From Tetrahymena elliotti 4EA (lineage: Eukaryota > Ciliophora > Oligohymenophorea > Hymenostomatida > Tetrahymenidae): 64,000 nucleotides of DNA. Positions 37,433 through 51,961 of this stretch are shown one piece after another. The notes under the pieces are model-generated. The model did not search any database. It saw nothing but the letters and a program-made list of their open reading frames with translations, and was not told the DNA's origin. Position numbers and translations under genes: made by a program. Positions within the stretch are counted from its first letter, which is position 1; each line of letters opens with the position of its first letter. The stretch spans positions 1 through 64,000 of the forward strand of contig JH720293.1 in the NCBI GenBank assembly GCA_000231825.2, given 5' to 3'.

Positions 37433-38473
37433 TCAATTCTAATTGTTTTCAAAATCTTGAATCATTTACTGTATTGATGTGTATCCTAAATGTTTATCTT
37501 CATCGAAAATGATTTCATTTAATTTTTAAAAATCATCATTTATAAGTTATTCCGAAGCTTAAAAGTAAACATCTATTAAGGGCTATATAAACTTAGTATA
37601 AATAATATTATCAATTTTTGTAATTATGTCAAAGCATTCTTTGTTAGAATAACTAGTATCTGCAAACATATTATAAGTTAAATTAAGTACATTACATAAG
37701 CTCTCTAAAACAGTTGGAAAGCTCATTTCTTCTGGAAGAGTAATTGTTTTGGCCATTTTTTATAAATCTTTTTGTAATTCTTAAGATGTGATATTTTCTG
37801 GTATATTTAATCCAATATCAGTTCTTGTAGGATTAATTGCTAATCTAGATAGCTATGAAATTTAAAATTTAGCATTGTAAGGTATCTTTTATTATTCAAA
37901 TATTTCATATTGTTCACATATTTTTTATATTAAGTTAAGTTTATTTTAAGAATTTTATATATAAATTGTATTAGAGAGTAATGAGCACAATAAGAAGAAA
38001 TTCCTCTACATAATTGAAGAAGCATTTTTGTTATAATTCAATATAGGATTTATATTTTCGGACAAGCGAAAACATTTAATAAATAGCGAATCACTATTAT
38101 TCATATTCTGTTCAATCATATTGAGGTAGTTCTTTCTTTTTTTAATTAAAGAAAGGATACTTCTTTAGATTTCTTAATCCATTTATCTCTAAAATTACTA
38201 ATTTATTATTCAATTAAAGTATCAAATAAATATTCTTAAAATATTAACTACAAGAATTAATCATAATTAAAAGATTCAATGTTGGTTGATAAAATGTCTC
38301 TGTTTTAATCTTAATTTCAAATAGATTTGATATTTATTAATTAATAAACCTTATCAAATAAATTAGAAAAATATTGAACCTACTCTATCAAAAACATCTA
38401 AAAGAATAAATTACTCATTAAAAGACTGATAGGGAATAAAATATATTTCAAATTATTTTGGAAAAGTTGGCAT
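37433..38473 (-). CDS. helical protein of unknown function, at least two introns
   Basis: The last exon is clear: a frame closing with TGA at 37435-37433 and encoding about 220 residues with good protein character, including NPTRTDIGLNIPENI, TLPEEMSFPTVLESL and NVLNLTYNMFADTSY. The first exon starts at ATG 38473 (MPTFPKQFEIYF). A GTAGGT donor near 38385 leads to a second exon (TFYQPTLNLLIMIN...). The join between that exon and the last one needs another intron or a different acceptor around 38170-38240, and I could not settle it. The gene begins only about 100 bp past the RSP3 stop on the same strand. The LPEEMSFP...NVLN region looks conserved, but I cannot name the family. Confidence 0.55.
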
Positions 38474-38570
38474 TTTTATATAAATTATAAATTTATAAAA
38501 GAATTTGAATATGAATATGTAGTTAGTTGTTTTACATGTAATTGACATTATATATTTTTAATTTCAGCAA

Positions 38571-41561
38571 TCAATATGATTTCATATCTAAAACAGGGAA
38601 ATCGTTATGAATAGAGTCTAAAACTTTTCTTTGATATTCTTGAGTTTTTGATAAAGCTTCATATAATATGGGATATTCGTGGCCATCTACTCCTTTAATT
38701 GAGCCAGCTATTACTCTTAAGATATCTTCTCTTACTACTTATTCAGCAACTGCATGTTACATCAATACTTCTAAATCTTCATCTTTAGGATTTAATAAAC
38801 TAACTTTATTGGAGAACTCACTTTCTACTAAATTTTCAGGAACTACTTTAATAGGCTCTTCATCCTCTGTTTTTTTTAAAATAAAGTTATATTGAATTTT
38901 AAAAATATTTAGAAATTACCTCCTATTTCAGGTTCTTATCCAAACTTAGGTGATCTTGTATTTATAGTTAATGATTCCAAATCTGGTCTCAAGTAAGCAA
39001 TACCAGCTTGGTTGAAACCCTTAACAGGCTTTACTGGTGAGAATTTAATCTTGGCTTGGACTAAAATTTATAACAAGATTAAAAGATTTAAAAGTAAAAA
39101 TTTTTTTGTTTTTACGTGATTCTTCTTAGAAATAAGATTAAACAATTAAGTAAATTAATTAATCAATAGTTTCTTGTGGGAAACCAAGCTCGTTAGAGTG
39201 CTCTCTAATAGCATTAAGAATTTGAGAAGAAACATTACTAGCAATTAACTCAATAACTTCATCTTGAGCATCACCAAGTTATGCTGTAGCTAATGTTGCT
39301 AAGCTTAAATCTTCACCTTTTTATGCAAGAAGAGCATCGATTTAGCTATTAACTGGTAAATCAATAGAACCCTCAGACAGAACTGAAGTAAGCAATTCTT
39401 TGAAAGAATTTACAATCTTTTATAATTATTTATAATTAAACCAAAAACAAATTAACCCAATAATTATTTTACAGCTTCCTAGTTATTAATTAATTCTCTG
39501 GCACCACTAGCAAGATCTTCATCCTAAGATTAAGCTAAAGAGGCCATAAATAAGACGAATTCACCAACAAGACCACCAACTAAACCAACTAATATTTATT
39601 AAGATTATCATTATAACAGCTTAAATAGTAAATAAATAAATACCAAATGGTCTATTTTCTTGTTGATTGTTATCAATATCGGAAATATGATTTTACAAAA
39701 CATTATCTTTAACTTCAGCTTTACTAAGAATTCTTGCTGCAACCTCATCTATAATTATTTTTAACCAAATAAATTAGTTTTATTGAAAATTGTAAGGCAT
39801 TTAATAGTACCTCTAAGCTTAGCTCTTCTTTCCATTTCAATCTTTCTTAATTTTTCAAGTCTCTTTCTTTCTCTTTTTTCTTCGAGTTCTTTTTGTCTTT
39901 TTCTCTTGTCTTCTCTGATTTATTCTCTCTTTTCCATTTCAGCATCATATCCACTCTTATGTAATTGTTTGTTTTCTTCAATAAGTTCTACACAAAGATC
40001 TGTTTTTAATGAGAATAAATTATAAACTCCACAAATGTATTAATTTAATTTTTTTACTTTCTAATTATGTTTCTATGTTATGTTATTGAACAAGTTCTTA
40101 TTAAACATTCTAGTACAACCAAGGGAGGAATTAATCGTATAAAGACATTTGTAAAGGATTTCTAAAAACTCCTTAATCTTCAAGCATGTTGACTACATTT
40201 CCTCTAAGTTTGCTAAGATATTGCTTAGCAATATTTCTTGAAACGAGCTTCTTGTGAGATAAAACGTTTTATTCTTTTTATTTTTTGTATTGTAATTTTC
40301 TTCTTTCCTAAATTTTAAAGTAACAAATTGATAAATAAAATTGAATTTGAATTTGATTGATGTTCATAGAACTTATTTTAATCTATAATTTGATGAAATG
40401 AAAATTGTTAATTAATAACAGAATATCTATCTGAATCTAATTTAAAAATCTATTATCTTATTTATATTCTAAATTTTAATTGTATTCAGTTTTTAAATTA
40501 AATTAAATTTTATAATAGCTTTTTCTTGTTAAATTTAACTAAAAAATTTTAATACTGATTCTTCATAAAGACGCTTTTCTTTAGCTTCTAGTCTTTGCAT
40601 TTCTGCTAATTCTGCGTTTCTTAACTATTCGAATCTCTTTTGTTATTCTTTCATCACACGAAGTTCTTCTTCTTCTAAAACTTCCATACGACTTTATTCC
40701 AAGGTCTTTCCTAGCAATACTTGGAGAATAGGTTCAACTTCATAATCAAAATCGAAGAGATCACCATCCCAAATTTATGTTTCCTAGTCTAAACCAGTTT
40801 TTTTTGGCATAAAAAGACGAGGATTAGGTCTATCAATAAAAACTTCAGTTTAAGTATCTTTTTCATACTCAGGAGGTTTGTCAGTTAATTATTCAACGAA
40901 TTCATCAGTTTATACTTCTATATTTTATCTTCCTGCTACTGGCTTAGGAGTACCTGGCTCATATTGGTCTCTTTGATAATCAATCTACTCTTTTTGCTGT
41001 AGTTAGTAGAAAAAAAATAAAATTTTAATCAAATTTAAGCAAAAAACCAAATTATTTTTTCTCATATTTGTAATATTTTTTTCTTTTAAACTATTTGATA
41101 TTTTTTTATGAGCCTTGTGATTCATTTTAAGATTGCTTTTAACTTTTATTATTTGATCTATTTATATTTACTAATTAGCAAAATGACAATTCAAAATCAA
41201 ATTTAAAACGGCCTTTTTACAATTTATATTGTTTTCTTGAATGACTTTCCAGATTTTGTTGCATTTTTTATTTCATTGTCCTTTGAAGTTATAATTCTTG
41301 CATATGTATTTCCTCTAACTACACGCTTCTCAAACATAAGATTTTGAACTTTTTCGGGGCTTTTTTATTATATTTGTAACAATTTAGTATTTCAATATAT
41401 TTAGGAAGCGTATGTGGAAGTACAAAATATACAACCACTACTCAATTTCAAATATCATTTTACTCTTCATCTTCTTAAACAGGTTCTCTATATTTAGATC
41501 TAGGATTTACGACCTAGGGCTTAGCGGCAAATCCAAATGTTTCAGCTGGAACTGCTTTCAT
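38571..41561 (-). CDS. RSP3: radial spoke protein 3
   Basis: Ten exons: 41561-41464, 41359-41221, 40996-40556, 40307-40058, 39999-39811, 39748-39644, 39588-39473, 39416-39116, 39060-38920 and 38866-38571. Phases close to 692 codons (691 aa). RSP3 is the stalk scaffold anchoring axonemal radial spokes to doublet microtubules and an A-kinase anchor. The hallmark blocks are all present: RVVRGNTYA in exon 2; VQTDEF, DRPPEY-like DKPPEY, FMPKKTG and DGDLFDFDYEVEP in exon 3; GKTLEQSRMEVLEEEE; and AKQYLSKLRGNV...FLPWLY in exon 4. Intron 2 shows a textbook TACTAAC branch site next to CAG. A basic coiled coil (exon 5) and about 330 extra helical residues follow, beyond the usual RSP3 core. Tetrahymena is known to carry several RSP3 paralogues, and this long-tailed form may be one. 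Confidence 0.93.
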
Positions 41562-42535
41562 TATTTATATATACTTTAAATTATTAATCTTTTTCTAAAT
41601 ATTAATATAAAGTTAATAACTAACAATTAAAATTTTGGTATCTGCTTGTTATTGATTGACTAAATGAATGAATTTATTAGTTAATTATCCAATTCAAAGC
41701 AATCAAATAAACATCAATCAATAATGCAAATAAATATCTCTTGACAAAAAATAGTTATATTATTTATTTCAAATCGCTTAACATCTTTTATTAGTCAATA
41801 TTTCAAATAATTCATTTAATGTTTGAATTCTATAAAATCATTTTTATCCAAATTAATTCTAATAAAAAAATAAAATTGAAAAATTTTTACCAGCAAAATA
41901 AAATATTTTTTAACTCCAAATATAATTTATTCTACATCATTAAATGTTAGAGTCCACAATTGTTCAAAAAAACTTAACATAATCTATTTTTTTCACTTAA
42001 AAAATTATGTTTAAAATAGATAATATTTCTGAAATCCTAATTACTTGATGATAGGCATATTAACTTTTAAATTGCTTGCTCAAAAGTATTTAGTTTTTTA
42101 AATTTTTATAAACGGTGAAAATAAATTCTTAAACTATTTTTGAAATCCCAAATACCTAATAAATTCTATTTCCATAATAAATTGACTGCATTTTATATAA
42201 AATAGAAAAATAATATTTAAAAAAGTCTATAGAAAAATGTTAATTTGAGTAAAAATTCTAAACAAAAAGAATTTTCAAACCATCTTTCAGCTATGGCTAA
42301 ACTAAAAAATATTGTGTTGCTCATTTTAAAAATTGTTTATACAGCTATTTACAAATTTAATGGCTGTGCTTTAATTGCATTTTATACTACACTGTTAATT
42401 AATTAATTAGTAAATAAATAAAAATATAAAGTCCTACATAAAAATATTAATAAAACTAAGCAAACTGATTTAAATTACTTAATAGTTATTATTACAAAGA
42501 AGAAGTATTAAAAACAATTTTAAATTATAAATATC
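41562..42535. other. divergent promoter region, RSP3 / carboxypeptidase
   Basis: About 970 bp of AT-rich DNA between two divergently transcribed genes, both probably ciliary (RSP3 leftwards, the tubulin-type carboxypeptidase rightwards). A shared regulatory region is plausible, but I see no identifiable element. Confidence 0.5.
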
Positions 42536-45500
42536 ATGGCTACACTTGCCTAGTAGCTTTGGAATCAGCTTGGTGCTCCTTTGGATATAGTTGAAAAAGG
42601 AAAATATGCCCCAGATAAAGCTTACTCATGGAAATTTAAAATGCCTACCAAAAACTACTAATCTTCAAATGATTATAGTTTTTGGTAGAAGGCTGTTAAG
42701 AAGGACTTGGTGGAATTTTTTAGTTAAGTAATGAATTTACAATAATGATTTTTTTTGAGGTATTAATGAAATTGAGACATTGAAATATAAAATCACATAA
42801 ATACCTTAAAAACGATTAAAAGGTAATATCTACTAATTTTATTTTTTTTTAAATAATTACCATAGGGAATGTAATTTGATCATGAGTGTTAGCCAGATGA
42901 AGCCTATAGATGTAAATTTTGCGGTAAGATATTGAAATGGATAGTTTATGGACCTAATAAAATTATGAAGCCTTACCATATTTACTATTATGATTTTAAC
43001 TACATCATCATGGAAAAGAAAGAGTAAGACGATATTGTAACCTTCAATTTCACTGAGATCAATACCATTTAAGCACAAAGAGACTTTGCTTTATATATAA
43101 TTTGTCGTTAACCTGGAATGGGTTTCTCAGATTATTTGGCAATCAGGAATTCATAAGTGCCTAAGTCTATTGCAGAATATAAGGTATAAATTTTGAAAAA
43201 AGTTGTTATTTAATTGATTGATAAAATACATATTGTTTACAGAAAAATATTCTACCTTTTAATATTTGTGCTGGATCAATATTTATAAGAAATTTAGCAT
43301 TTATTTACATAATATAATTAATTAATATGAAATAGTTCACAGGAGATAAATTTCACAAAAAATTTGAATTCTATGGAGATTTTGAAAGTGCTAACCTTAA
43401 AACAATGTTTATTGATCAACAAGCATAAAAGTGTAAGATACTTTTAAAGTCTGACTCCAATAGTTTTGGTAATTTTTCATTTAATTTTTCAAAATAAAAT
43501 ATTGTTTTTTTAAAAAGGTTTTGCATAATGGTTCTATTTTGGAGTTAAATTTTGGGGAAGTGAGCCTCATAAACTAACTTTTTCAATTGCTAATTAAAAG
43601 AAGACGAATTCATAATTTTCAAAAGGAATGAAGTTTTATGTAGGTAACATGGATCCAGAAAAGGGTCTAACATGGTCATAGTACTCTTAGGATATAGTTT
43701 ACACATAATCAGAGTTTAGAAGAAAAAAAAAAGAAGATGAGCCTTTCGAAGGACCTATGAGTTTATTTTTTAACAAATTAGAGTTTGATTATACTTTCTA
43801 AGCTTCAGGTGAGAGAATTTTGTTTAGCTATTATAAGCCATATACTTTTACAGATTTGATTGACTTTATTGAGAAAACAGAATAAACTCTCAAAGAAAAA
43901 GAAAATGTAATTGAAGACTTTTCAGCTAAGTCTAGAACAACATTCATTACTACAGATGATACATATTATAAAAAAGAGATTATTGGAGGCACTAGACTTG
44001 GTTTGTCTCTATTTATGATAGAAATTACAAGTCCTAAGAAGCTTAAACCTTCTATTCCTTATGAAAAAAGAAAAATTGTACTAGTATTAGGAAGATAACA
44101 CCCCTTTGAAACTCCTTCTTCATTAGTTTCTTAAGGGTTTATAGATTTTTTACTTTCAGATGATCCTATTGCAGCTCAGCTTAAAGGTATGTTTATTTTT
44201 AAGATAGCACCTATGGTTAATCCCGATGGAGTAGTCATAGGAAATTCAAGAACAAATTTATCTGGTGCAGACTTAAATAGGTAAGTTTATTTTTGAAATG
44301 AATACTTACTTAAATAAATATTTGGTAATATTCAAAGGTCATGGGAAAATCCAACACAAAACGCACACCCAGAAGTCTACTTTTTAAAATAATATTTAAC
44401 TAAATTGAAAGAAAAGAAAAAAGATATTTTCATGTTCATAGATTTGCATGCAACAGCTACTAAAAATAATTCATTTCTTGTGGGATGTGAATAAGCTCAT
44501 GGATTAAGCTCCAATTTCAGTTGGATCTCAAACAGATTAATAACTAAATTAATGCAAGAATCTATGGGTCACTTTAGAGAAAAAAACTGTAAATTTAATT
44601 TAAAGTAAAAGAATTAATGTACAGCTAGAGTTATACTTTGGAAAGAATTTAAGGCTAAGTATTCTTTCAACTTGGAATTCAGCATGAATGGATATAGATT
44701 GAATGAACATTATATGCAGCAATAATTCTAAAAGGAAGAAAGAGATCGACTGAAAGATCTTTTAGAAAATGGCAAAATTGATTATGATGAATATGCAGAA
44801 TTAGTTGATTAAATAAAGCAACTCTCTCATGTATCTATGTCTGAACCTAACACAAATAGATCACATTAATCTTAAATGAATGAAGAGTAAAGTTTAAAAA
44901 ATAATTAAACAAGTAGAAGTCACATCCATCAAATATCACAAGGGTTTATAAGTAATGTAACCTCTCCATCTTCGCTAAATAGAAAACTTAGTAACAATGT
45001 AAATCCTGGTTAAAAAAAGGTACCAGTAACAAAATTTGAAATTGAAGATTATGAAAAAATAGCAGCTGACTTCTGTCGTAATCTTCTTAAGTTTACCTTA
45101 ATGACTTCAATGATGCACGTTGAAGTTGAATAAAGCGGATAAAAGGATTTGGATATTTCTAAAGTGAAAAAAGAAAAAGAAATCAAGGATGATGTTTCTT
45201 AAGGTGGGTCTTAAGAATAAATCTCCTCAGTAGTAAACTCTTTTACTCAAAAAGTAGCAGAACACAATTAGAATTAGTAGAAGACTGCTCCAAAAAAGAA
45301 CTCTAGTAACACCCCTTCAAACAGCAAACAGTCTTTTCTTAAGAGATAAAATACCATAATGCCAAACAAACTTTAAAAATAAAACTCCATAATCATCAAA
45401 GAAAATGAATAAAGCTAGAATGAAAATGAATAAAATGATAATGAAAAAGTTAAAACACCAAAAAAGAAATTTGGTGGTAAATCCAATTTCTTCTAAAAAA

Positions 45501-47688
45501 TCTAAAAAAAGATTCTACTAAGAAATTCTACTTAGGATGAAAGTGAAGAAGGTGACTCAATTAACTCTTCTTCTCAAGTGAATTTGGATAATTCTTAGAA
45601 TTAAGAACCAAATAAATATGGATTTAAACTTAATTTGGATGATCTTTAAAATAAGAAATCTTTTGAAAATTCTTTTGAAGAAGATAAGATTTTTATGAAT
45701 CCTCCATAGCTGAAATTAGGCAGTTCAAAGCTTTAGAAATAATCAAGCTTTGCATTGCAAGATTCTAAAATGAACACCTCCAACTAGAAATTAGAAAACA
45801 AGAAATCTGGAAGTATATTTATGGACAAAGACATCTTCGGTAGTAAACATAAATAGTTCACAGCTAAATTATCTAATTTGACTAATCCTCCTCCACTTAA
45901 TTTGTAGGCTTTTGATATTTAAAGTCCCTTAAGTAATCAATCTTTTGCAATTAATAAATCAAACTCACAAACACCTGGACCAGCTAGCCCATAAAATGGC
46001 ATGATATAAAAACTTTCAAATGCTGGAAGCATAAAGTTAAATAGTTCTGGTTAAAATTTTAAATAGTAAAAGATCTATAAGTTCAAAGGAAAATCAAAAC
46101 TTACCTATTTCGTTAAATTTGTGATTGGACAATCTCTAGCTATTAGGAATCTCTTCCCTGATATGAGATCATACGAATGGGAAGATTATTTTACATTCTA
46201 AGAAATAGAAACATAACTAGGAGAAAAAGGAGTTGAATTTAAATTAATTTAAATGATGAACCAAAATATGGAGCCTATCTTGGAATATGACACAGACTCA
46301 AGTAAAATTTAATTATTATTTTTATTTCAATGATAAAAAATTTTTTATAATTTTTAATAGATCCTGAAGATGATTTAATAGATTCTTTCTAGCATTTGGA
46401 TTATCTGAATGATAGAGATGAAGAGGATACTGAAAGATAAAATTTATTAAAAGATATAAATTCTAAGTATGGAGATAAATTTAAAGGTAAGTTAAAGGGA
46501 TAAAAATTAGATGATTTGTAAGGAATATTGGATGGAAGCTAAGAACTTGATGAAAATTGTAAATTGAAGAAAAAAGACACCAAACTAAATAAAAATGATT
46601 TAAATGGAGACAACTCAAATATTTGGCTATAGAATATTAAAAAGAATAGAGCAAGATAAGATAGTAATTTATCTCGAGGTTCACCTAAGACGAATAGTAA
46701 TAACTAAGACCAAGATGATGCAGCAAATAAGCTAAATAATACTTGGATTAAAAAAAATGAATACTCACTAAAAAGGTAAAGTCCTTTCAACAGAAATGAA
46801 ACATAAGATTAAAATACATAATTTGGTAAAAATTAAATTTACAACAACTCAAGACTTTTACTTCCAAAAGTGGATTTGCTGAAATTAAAAAATCCATTTT
46901 TGCCAACTTCTTAAGAAGTTAATTAATTTTATAATTCTAAGAACATAACGAAAGTTCTTTAAGAAGAAAGAGACTAGTTTTCAACACTAAAAAAAATTAA
47001 GTAAAAGAAAACTGATCTTATGATGTTAACAACATATAGTAGCTAAGGATATTAAAAAGATAGTAAAATATAAATAGATCCATCTCTATGCATGGCAGGA
47101 GCCACGTTCTTTTGTCCTTCTAAAACAATTTAGTAAAAGTAAGAAATTTAACAGTTAAATAACTCACGCTCATAGACATCAAATCACAGTACTCATAAAT
47201 TATTAATGTCTAAATAAAATTATTTTAAAGGTAGTGCTAATAGTACACTATATAATTCTCATTCTAAATCAACAAATAGTATTTAATACATAAAAAATAG
47301 AAAATAAAGCGATGTATTTCAAAACTCTGATTATCTTTTAGAAAATACTTAAATTTATAAAGATAGTAGTAACTACTTTAATGGTGATTCTGTAAAAGAA
47401 GATAGTCACATGAATTTTAAAATTAAAAATTCATAATTTGGATCTTTAATTCTTCCAGTTGAAAGCAATAAAAATTCTTAAAATAAAGAAAAGAAACAGA
47501 CCAGAACACTAGTTGTTTATCAAAGCAGGCTCATTAAAGATTCCTCTTAGCCATCTTTTATCAACAAAAGCATTTCTTAGTAAAAATTACCTGGATAAAG
47601 TAATCAGCTTTAAAACAATTCTTAAATCAAAGACGATAATAAAAAAACTATTGTATCTTTTTACAGAAAGGTGAATAAAGAAAGCTGA
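42536..47688 (+). CDS. cytosolic carboxypeptidase (M14, tubulin deglutamylase family) with long disordered tail
   Basis: Six exons: 42536-42727, 42866-43183, 43336-43468, 43518-44280, 44338-46301 and 46361-47688. Phases close to 1566 codons (1565 aa). CCP/AGBL enzymes trim glutamates from tubulin side chains and C-termini. The N-terminal CCP domain (residues 150-330) has FESANLK and WFYFGVKFW. The peptidase core follows, with the zinc motif HPFE (H409, E412), NPDGV and the GADLNRSW block. The third ligand sits in DLHAT (H506), and the catalytic Glu is in NLEFSMNG (E582). Usual CCPs read HPGE and DxHGH, so two motifs are altered, but every ligand is kept. From about residue 640 the sequence is mostly low-complexity Ser/Asn/Lys/Gln, with one basic helical block near 1060. 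The catalytic part resembles CCP5/CCP6-type enzymes. Confidence 0.88.
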
Positions 47689-48401
47689 TGAGATATGTAT
47701 ATAATATAAATAAAAATATAGAAAAAGATCTGTAATCAAATTATCAATCTGTCAAAAAGATGAATTTAAAATAAAATATTTATTTACAAAATTAAATTAT
47801 GTATTTACATAACATTTTATCAAAAAATAACATATCCTATCACTCATTAACACTATTCATTTAAAAACTAAGCATAAGATAAAAATTTAGCAAAAGGTTG
47901 AATAGTTTAACACCATTAAAAATAATCTTATCTCACGGATACATTCATTCTCAATTTTAAATATTTAAAAAGAAATAAAATATCTCTTTTTATAAGACAA
48001 ACAAAAAATTATTTTATATATCTACAAGAAGAATAAAAAAAAAGTTGCTTAAAATTAAATATTTAAAAATGGTATTTTTAATAAAATAAATTAATAAATT
48101 TATGAAGAAATGCTGTGGTTCTTAAGTTTACAAAATTAATATTTTAATAATGAGCATATTTTTTAAGAGAAATTAAATGATAAATATTGATAAGATTTAA
48201 TTAATTAAAATACTTTATCGCTATTTCATTATATAAATGTAATCATGTTTATTAATTTAAAATACTTTTTAATACATTTGAACTATTGCAAGGTAGTGCT
48301 TACAGTTGTGAAAAATTTAAATTCTAAATTATGATGGAAAATATTAGTTAACAATACCATATAATTCTTTTTATTTTTTGCTAGCTTTTTTGGAATATCT
48401 T
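47689..48401. other. spacer between convergent genes
   Basis: About 710 bp, AT-rich, between the stop codons of the carboxypeptidase and the OTU1 gene. It should hold two 3' UTRs. No repeat or RNA gene is seen. Confidence 0.5.
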
Positions 48402-49328
48402 TCATTTTTTAACTTCTTAGAAATTCATGTGTCCAGTCATTTAGCCATGTTTTAATGCATCTGCTTATCCTTTAAATCCTTGTTAGCATATTCCACATTG
48501 TAAAGAGAATGAAGAAACATCTGTGAATTACTTTTTTTCTTTTAACTACTTTGCTAGGACTAAACAGCCTTCGTATGCGTACATGTCAGCTTTTTCAAAT
48601 ACGCAGACATTATATTCTTCAGGCATATCTTCGGAAATATTTCTACATAAAATATCATAATGTATTCCATCATATAGTAAAAAGATTCTATCATTTGTTT
48701 TTAAATCTTATCCAAAATGTTCTGCTTTTCCAGTTTAAATATTAATAACTACCATTTCAACATTATATTTTTCACTTAATATTTTAACTTCAATAGCTCC
48801 TCCCCAAGATGTTTCTTATTATATCCAATAGGCATATTCTGATTTACTTTTTTCAAGGACAACTTCATCAAATTCACTATTTGGTTTTAATATTACATTT
48901 GCTATATGTTTTCTTAAATCTATTGGTTTAACAGATTATTATGGATTGTTCCTTTCCAAGGCATATATAACAGAGCTAAATAAGCAATTATTATCAGCAG
49001 GAATAACTTTTCTAATCATTACTAGACCGTCTTTATTTGGAGTCTACTCATTAGGTATTTCTTTCTTTACTGATACTTAAACTGTTTATAAATCAATCTC
49101 AACTATAATAGTAGATCCCGAAGATATTCCTAATTATTCTAAAGTTTAGTTATCTTCACCTTTAACAATTTAAGGAGGAAATCCAATTTTCAACACAAGA
49201 GACTCTTAGTTTGTCTCATTAAGCTACGCGATTTATTCTTTTAAACTTTAAAAGGTACTATCATTCTTCAGAGTATTAATAACTTTTTAACCCTTAGGTC
49301 CTCTAACTCTTAGCTAAACAGCGCTCAT
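48402..49328 (-). CDS. OTU1: OTU-family ubiquitin thioesterase OTU1/YOD1
   Basis: Single-exon frame, 308 residues, close to yeast Otu1 (about 300). The order is the canonical one. An N-terminal ubiquitin-like/UBX-type domain (residues 1-85, MSAVQLRVRGPKGQ) binds Cdc48/p97 in known members. The OTU peptidase follows, with its Asp-Cys site in PADNNCLFSSV (D112, C115) and its His in LYDGIHYDIL (H223). A C2H2 zinc finger closes the protein: C278-x2-C281-x12-H294-x5-H300, in CGICQQGFKG...MTGH. The enzyme removes ubiquitin chains from Cdc48 clients, in ER-associated degradation among other pathways. The catalytic residues are intact, so it should be active. In this window it is the natural counterpart of the Tul1-type ligase, though the two are 18 kb apart and not co-transcribed. 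Confidence 0.92.
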
Positions 49329-50616
49329 AACCAACTAATTATTAAATCAAAAATTTTAATTTATTAAAAAATAATGTTTTTATTAAAATAAGTAGAACAA
49401 ATTTGATTTGTCAGCTTATTTTGATGAATAATGAGGATATTGTTTTCAGATCTGATATTTATTGTTAAACCTCAAAATAGTAAATTTTAAAGCACATTCT
49501 TTCTACTACTATCTCAATTTTTTTTAATATTTTATTATTATTCATTTTTTTAAAATATTCAATTTATTTTAATTAAATTTAAAAAAAATAAAAAGTAGCC
49601 GGTTATTGTAAATTTTCCCTAAAAAATTTGGCAATTAAAAAATATTTTATCAAATAATAAAAGTAATAAACTTTTGTCAATTATCCCTAATTTACCACCT
49701 TACCTATATTCCTTAAACCAACAAGTAGGCCTAAAGGCTTACTAGGTAACATAGCCACTAAATATATTTTAGACAAAGTGTATTTTGAGGGATGATGGTA
49801 CATTTTTTTTAAATGATTTCAAACCTCAATCAAGATAAAAAAATATTTATCATACAGTTTCTTAATTTACAATATTTGCTAGTAATTAAATAACTTGAGA
49901 TATTATATTTTTGCTGTATGACAGATAGAATAACAAAGCATTTATGTGACCAATAAAATCAAATCTCTTACCCTTTATTCTTTAAAGGTGAATTTGAGCT
50001 GTCATCATTCATTTTCAATCCTTAAAATATGAATAAATTAATTTTTATACTTTTTGTGAATTCTATAGTTGGTTTTTATCTAATTTATTTTCTTTTCCTT
50101 TTCTATTTATACTTATTTGCTTTTTAGACAAGGATAAATTATTTTTTTATGTTGTCTGTTTAAATTAATATGTATTTAATTCATTATTGAAAAATGGTTG
50201 AACAAATTTTTTGATATTTTAGATTTCAATTTATTCTTTTGTGAGTGATTTTTTGTTTCATTAAAATAATTTATTGTTTGGAAATGAAAGATCAATATTT
50301 ATTTGATTGTTTATTTATTAAAATATGTATCATAAGTTATAGTGTTATTTCAAATCTACTTTTATAAAGTTTAGAGTTCGTTTCATATTTATAATGATTA
50401 GTAAGTAAATATGGGCTGATGCTTATTGAAATAAGTTTTAATTTAAAAATTTAGAAGCAATACTTATTTATTGATAATAAAGATATTCATTTTGTATAAT
50501 ATTTTGCAATTTAAAATTTTTGGTATTTAAAATTAACAAAAATTAATATAGTTAGTTAGACTTCATAGTTTTGAAAAGAAAGCAAGAAAGATTTATTTTA
50601 TAGAGATATTAGTAAA
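49329..50616. other. AT-rich divergent promoter region
   Basis: About 1.3 kb between the OTU1 gene (minus) and the actin-like gene (plus). It contains the GC-richer hairpin at 49699-49750, listed separately. The 150 bp before the actin start are mixed and end in AGTAAAATGG around the ATG. Confidence 0.5.
49699..49750. repeat. GC-richer hairpin in intergenic DNA
   Basis: AGTAGGCCT (49724-49732) pairs with AGGCTTACT (49735-49743) with one mismatch around an AA loop. Flanking TTACCT (49700) can pair with AGGTAA (49744-49749) to lengthen the structure. It stands out because its surroundings are almost pure A+T. It may be part of a small RNA or a promoter element. Confidence 0.5.
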
Positions 50617-51961
<1,345 letters not shown>

